Source: an uncultured Bacteroidota bacterium
GTDB taxonomy: Bacteria; Bacteroidota; Rhodothermia; Rhodothermales; Salinibacteraceae
Direction: 5' to 3'
DNA length: 64,000 nucleotides
Assembly: GCA_913056185.1 (NCBI GenBank)
Contig: CAJXLV010000007.1
Span: 1 to 64,000, forward strand
In this document: positions 60,937 through 64,000 of the stretch, piece by piece
How positions within the stretch are numbered: position 1 is the stretch's first letter
Layout of the letters: each line of letters begins with the position of its first letter
Position numbers and translations under genes: made by a program
Notes under the pieces: model-generated
Seen by the model: only the letters and a program-made list of their open reading frames with translations
The model's database searches: none
Told to the model about the DNA's origin: nothing

Positions 60937-61452
60937 CTACGCATCCGCACTGCGCACCTCGTCCTCCAGGTCGTACTCGTCCACGAGGCGGTGCAGGAGC
61001 ATATCCGAGGTGCGCTCCACAATGTCGTACACGCGCTCAAAGCCCCGGCGCCCCCCGTGGTAGGGATCCGGCACCTGGTAGTCGTCCGGCTCCGGGTCGA
61101 ACTCGCGGAAGAGGCGCACCTTGCCGCCGTACTCGTCGTCCTCGTCGAGGTGGAGCACGTCGTTCAGGTTGCTCTTGTCCATCACAAAAATGTGATCGTA
61201 CGCGGCCAGGTCCTCCGCCGCAAACTGCGAGGCGCGGTGCTCTTCCAGCGACAGGTCGTTGCGCTCCGCCGTGGCGCGCATTCGGTCGTCCGCCGTATCG
61301 CCGATGTGCCAACTTCCGGTGCCTGACGAGGCAATCTCGAAGTGGTCGTCCAGCCCCGCCTCGTCCACCTTGTCCCGAAACACAACCTTGGCGAGAGGAC
61401 TTCGGCAGATGTTGCCGAGGCACACGAACTGGATGCGGATGGGAGTGGACAT
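60937..61452 (-). CDS. Low-molecular-weight protein tyrosine phosphatase
   Basis: 171-aa enzyme. The P-loop VCLGNICRSPLAKVVF has the catalytic Cys in CxxxxxRS; the general-acid loop is DPYHGG. Length is near the usual 150-170 aa. In other bacteria such phosphatases neighbour FN3K homologues, and human LMW-PTP-A acts as a ribulosamine-5-phosphatase, so protein deglycation is likely. The gene is 170 bp upstream of the FN3K-like gene. A role on phosphotyrosine is also possible. Confidence 0.93.
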   Translation of the reverse strand: MSTPIRIQFVCLGNICRSPLAKVVFRDKVDEAGLDDHFEIASSGTGSWHIGDTADDRMRATAERNDLSLEEHRASQFAAEDLAAYDHIFVMDKSNLNDVLHLDEDDEYGGKVRLFREFDPEPDDYQVPDPYHGGRRGFERVYDIVERTSDMLLHRLVDEYDLEDEVRSADA

Positions 61453-61671
61453 AGAGACGCCTGTGGACCTGGGTGGGCGGAAGGTGATTGTGCAATTTGT
61501 TCGTCTTAACGCAGCGGCGAACGCGGTGTGCCCGTTCGACGCGAAAGAGACCCCCCACTTTCAAGAACGTCTCACGCACCCGTCCCGAGGGGCGCCCTGC
61601 GGATGAACCTCTGCGCCCAGTTGATCATTCCGCACCGTGCCTGTCTTTTCGTCTTGCTCCCTGCTCCCCCC

Positions 61672-62940
61672 ATGCCCCCCTCTGCGCCCGACGATTCCGT
61701 TCTTAGCGTTACCGCCCTCACCCGCGGGCTCAGCGACCTTGTAGAGGCGCACTACGACGACGTGTGGGTGGAGGGGGAGCTGTCCGACTTCACACGAGCT
61801 GCCTCGGGGCACTGCTACTTTACGCTGAAGGACGACGACGCCCAGATCCGGTGTGTGATGTGGAAGCACCTGACGCAGTACGTCTACTTTGAGCCAGAGG
61901 ACGGCATGCAGGTGCGGGTTCACGGCCACGCGTCGGTCTACGAGCGGCGAGGCGATCTGCAAATTCAGGCGCAGGCGATGCGAAAAGCCGGAAAGGGCGC
62001 GCAGCAGAGGGCCTTCGAAAAGCTCAAACGGAAGCTGCGAGAGGAGGGCTTGTTCGAGGCCGAACGGAAGCAGTCCCTGCCAGCGTTCCCCGATACCATC
62101 GGCGTGGTGACCTCGGGCCAGGGCGCGGCCATCCACGACATCCGGGCGGGCCTGGAGCGGCGCTTTCCCCCTGCCGCGGTGGTGCTGTGCCCGGTGGCGG
62201 TGCAGGGCCTGGACGCCCCGCAGGCCATTGCGGACGGCATCGCGGCCTTCAACGATGTGCCCGCCGATCACGACCACCACCCCGACCTGCTCATCGTAGG
62301 GCGGGGGGGCGGCTCTACGGAGGACCTGTGGGCCTTTAACGAGGAAGCCGTCGCCCGCGCCATCGCCGCCTCGGAGCGGCCCGTCGTCAGCGCCGTGGGG
62401 CACGAATCGGACGTGACGATTGCCGATCTCGTGGCCGACGAACGGGCCGCCACCCCATCGACGGCCGCCGAACTCGTGGTCCCCGATCGGCGCGACGTGG
62501 CCCAGCGGGTACGGGCTGCCCACAGCCGTCTGCACCGGCACACAACACGCCGACTCCAGGACGCCCGGCGGCGGGTGGAGGCCCTCGTCTCGTCCCACGC
62601 CTTTCACGCCCCCACCCGCCGCCTCGAACAGCACCGGCAACACCTCGACACGCTGATCGACCGGCTCACGCGGAGCGGCGAACGCCTCGTGGAGCAGACC
62701 CGCACGCGCCTCGACCGCCTGCAAGACCGCCTGCACGCTGCCGACCCCGCACAGCCTCTGCGCCGGGGGTACGCCTACGTCACCCACGACGGCGCCCCCG
62801 TCCGCTCCGTCGAAGCCCTTCCCGATGATGCCCGCGTTCGCATCCACCTGAACGACGGCCACCGGGAGGCCACGGTGCACCCCCCTGAGGCCTCTCAGAC
62901 AACGCCCGAGGCCTCCCAGACACAGGAAGACAGCACGTAG
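61672..62940 (+). CDS. xseA: Exodeoxyribonuclease VII large subunit
   Basis: 422-aa ssDNA exonuclease subunit. The OB-fold (VWVEGELSDFTRAASGHCYF, TLKDDDAQIRCVMW) is followed by the catalytic domain: IGVVTSGQGAAIHDI, LLIVGRGGGSTEDLWAFNEE, and VGHESDVTIADLVADERAATPSTAAEL. A coiled coil then leads to LRRGYAYVT. The tail has a PEASQT repeat. The ATG at 61672 (MPPSAPDDSVLSV) fits. No xseB gene follows directly. Confidence 0.95.
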   Translation: MPPSAPDDSVLSVTALTRGLSDLVEAHYDDVWVEGELSDFTRAASGHCYFTLKDDDAQIRCVMWKHLTQYVYFEPEDGMQVRVHGHASVYERRGDLQIQAQAMRKAGKGAQQRAFEKLKRKLREEGLFEAERKQSLPAFPDTIGVVTSGQGAAIHDIRAGLERRFPPAAVVLCPVAVQGLDAPQAIADGIAAFNDVPADHDHHPDLLIVGRGGGSTEDLWAFNEEAVARAIAASERPVVSAVGHESDVTIADLVADERAATPSTAAELVVPDRRDVAQRVRAAHSRLHRHTTRRLQDARRRVEALVSSHAFHAPTRRLEQHRQHLDTLIDRLTRSGERLVEQTRTRLDRLQDRLHAADPAQPLRRGYAYVTHDGAPVRSVEALPDDARVRIHLNDGHREATVHPPEASQTTPEASQTQEDST

Positions 62941-63162
62941 CCCTCCCCGAGCCCCGTACGGACGCTGCCCCTCCGCACACCGGTGCCCCACAGCGCCCTG
63001 GGCAGCTTCTTCATCGAGAACGGTTGACCAGGAACTGCTCCGTTCATAGCATGTACATCGCACGGATATTCGTATCGAGGCGCTTTCATTTCGCTGCGAG
63101 CCCACCTTGAGGACCTCTGCCCTGCTCGCGGCCGGCCCAATCGTCTTAATGTCTTCCCACCC

Positions 63163-64000
63163 ATGGCTTCGCCCCCAAGCCAACTTACGATTGTGTTTCA
63201 GCCGGAACAACGCGTCGATGTCATCGACATCAACCGGCACATCAAGCACGAAGACCAGGGCTTTCTGCAGCGCCACGACGAAGCGCTCTACTGCTCTTAC
63301 CACACGACGGGGGGGTATCTTGAGGAGCCCATCTGCAATCGCCTGGGTCGATGCCAGGACCAAGTTCACGAGTTTCTGGCTCCGTTTCAGGAGCTTTTTC
63401 CGTTTGGGGCCGACTACCGACACGACAAGCTCCACCTCCGCAAGGAACTGAGCCCTGAGCAACGTCGCACCGAGCCCCGCAACGCCGACTCTCACCTCAC
63501 TTTCATCGGCTCCGGGCTTGAGAACTGCGTCACCTACCCCAGCACTCCGGGGCGCCCCGTCTTCTTTATTGACCTCGACGGCGTCAACAAGGACAATCAG
63601 GATCGACGCGAGCGACGCACAACGGTCATCGGCTACGACAACGAACGGGTGGTGCACGAGACGGAGCTGGAAGTGCCGGTCTCCAACCATCCGATCGACT
63701 CCGTCAGCCTCCGAGATCCACGCCTCGGTGTGTTTCCACAGCTCCACGAGCAGTTGGCCGCGCACGGCATCAAGACGGGGCGTGTGCTGCTCGATCTCGT
63801 CTCCGACGAGCACCACGCCGGGCTTACGGTCAACGAGTACGAAACCCTTCTCATGAAGCACGACCTGGCGGAAGTGCTTCGCGATCCACTGCAGTTCATG
63901 GGGCGCAAGGGGCGGAGCATGCTCCGCGACCCCAGCGCGATTCCCGACAAGGCGAAAAACTACGCCAAGTACGACCTGGTGCGCCTCGTCAACCGCGTCG
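63163..64000 (+). CDS. YjbQ/UPF0047-like protein, 3' end missing
   Basis: At least 279 codons, open at the window end. From ATG 63163 it reads MASPPSQLTIVFQPEQRVDV, then ALYCSYHTTGGYLEEPIC, NADSHLTFIGSGLENCVTY and VFFIDLDGVNK. The histidine-rich HTTGGYLEE and NADSHL resemble YjbQ (UPF0047) proteins, which are about 140 aa, so this is a larger, divergent member or a different family. Function is not assigned. The start and identity are moderately uncertain. Confidence 0.45.
   Translation, partial: MASPPSQLTIVFQPEQRVDVIDINRHIKHEDQGFLQRHDEALYCSYHTTGGYLEEPICNRLGRCQDQVHEFLAPFQELFPFGADYRHDKLHLRKELSPEQRRTEPRNADSHLTFIGSGLENCVTYPSTPGRPVFFIDLDGVNKDNQDRRERRTTVIGYDNERVVHETELEVPVSNHPIDSVSLRDPRLGVFPQLHEQLAAHGIKTGRVLLDLVSDEHHAGLTVNEYETLLMKHDLAEVLRDPLQFMGRKGRSMLRDPSAIPDKAKNYAKYDLVRLVNRV

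Noticed and set aside
61561-63861. 766-aa minus-strand open frame opposite xseA and the last gene
   Set aside because: It mirrors xseA coding sequence, has no recognisable domain, and results from high GC.
1-64000. CRISPR arrays, rRNA operons, prophage and integrases
   Set aside because: No regularly spaced repeats, rRNA sequence, phage structural genes or recombinases were seen; the short tandem repeats have no spacers.

Overview
The window is GC-rich chromosomal DNA with densely packed genes. It very probably comes from a halophilic member of Rhodothermota/Bacteroidota, and Salinibacter or a close relative is the best fit. Three things point there: most proteins are rich in Asp and Glu; a carotenoid desaturase sits next to a Brp/Blh-type beta-carotene cleavage enzyme, which makes the retinal of microbial rhodopsins; and there is a HAL2-like 3'(2'),5'-bisphosphate nucleotidase and a membrane pyrophosphatase. 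Classical Shine-Dalgarno sequences are mostly not visible, as is usual in this phylum. The organism assignment is inference from gene content, since no rRNA gene is present.

Layout. 1-7.2 kb: 5' part of leuS, a CoA-binding protein, a decayed SDR/Uma2 composite, a three-domain rhodanese, a TetR-like regulator, an ABC1/UbiB kinase and a RelE-type toxin-antitoxin pair. 7.3-14.1 kb: a large PLP-dependent decarboxylase, a cupin, an SDR, a biotin carrier protein, aat and a DUF1460 lipoprotein. 14.2-19.8 kb: a housekeeping run on the + strand (pfkA, menG, prmA, Ppx/GppA, mrp, Nfu-type protein). 19.8-24 kb: a TnpB remnant, a small beta-barrel, tRNA-Gln(TTG), then prs-rplY-pth. 24-32.7 kb: hppA facing away from a 2-oxo-acid dehydrogenase E2 gene, an SLC13-type transporter and an AI-2E/PerM-family protein. 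32.8-40 kb: a DUF58 protein, pyrR-pyrB, and an outer-membrane protein next to a very large lipoprotein. 40.3-45.6 kb: an ABC ATPase, FtsX-like permease and AttH-like protein set interrupted by an inverted DUF5615/DUF433 toxin-antitoxin module. 45.7-48.8 kb: an orphan HsdR-N protein, a HAL2-like phosphatase, a nucleotidyltransferase and guanine deaminase. 49.3-59.8 kb: an Rrf2 regulator, an outer-membrane/SmpA-like/DUF2214 operon, OsmC, a hemN-thiO-nitronate monooxygenase operon, and crtI-blh. 59.9-64 kb: a fructosamine-kinase-like gene with a low-molecular-weight phosphotyrosine phosphatase, xseA, and a partial YjbQ-like gene.

The most interesting signal is regulatory. Three intergenic regions (49944-49993, 51892-51938 and 56832-56881) share an AT-rich module of about 50 bp. 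It precedes an outer-membrane operon divergent from an Rrf2-family regulator, an OsmC peroxide-defence gene, and the carotenoid/retinal operon divergent from hemN. This suggests an undescribed redox- or light-linked regulon. Other points are a likely protein-deglycation pair, a toxin-antitoxin module lodged inside an ABC-transporter gene set, and at least seven intergenic places where a 13-17 bp unit is tandemly duplicated.
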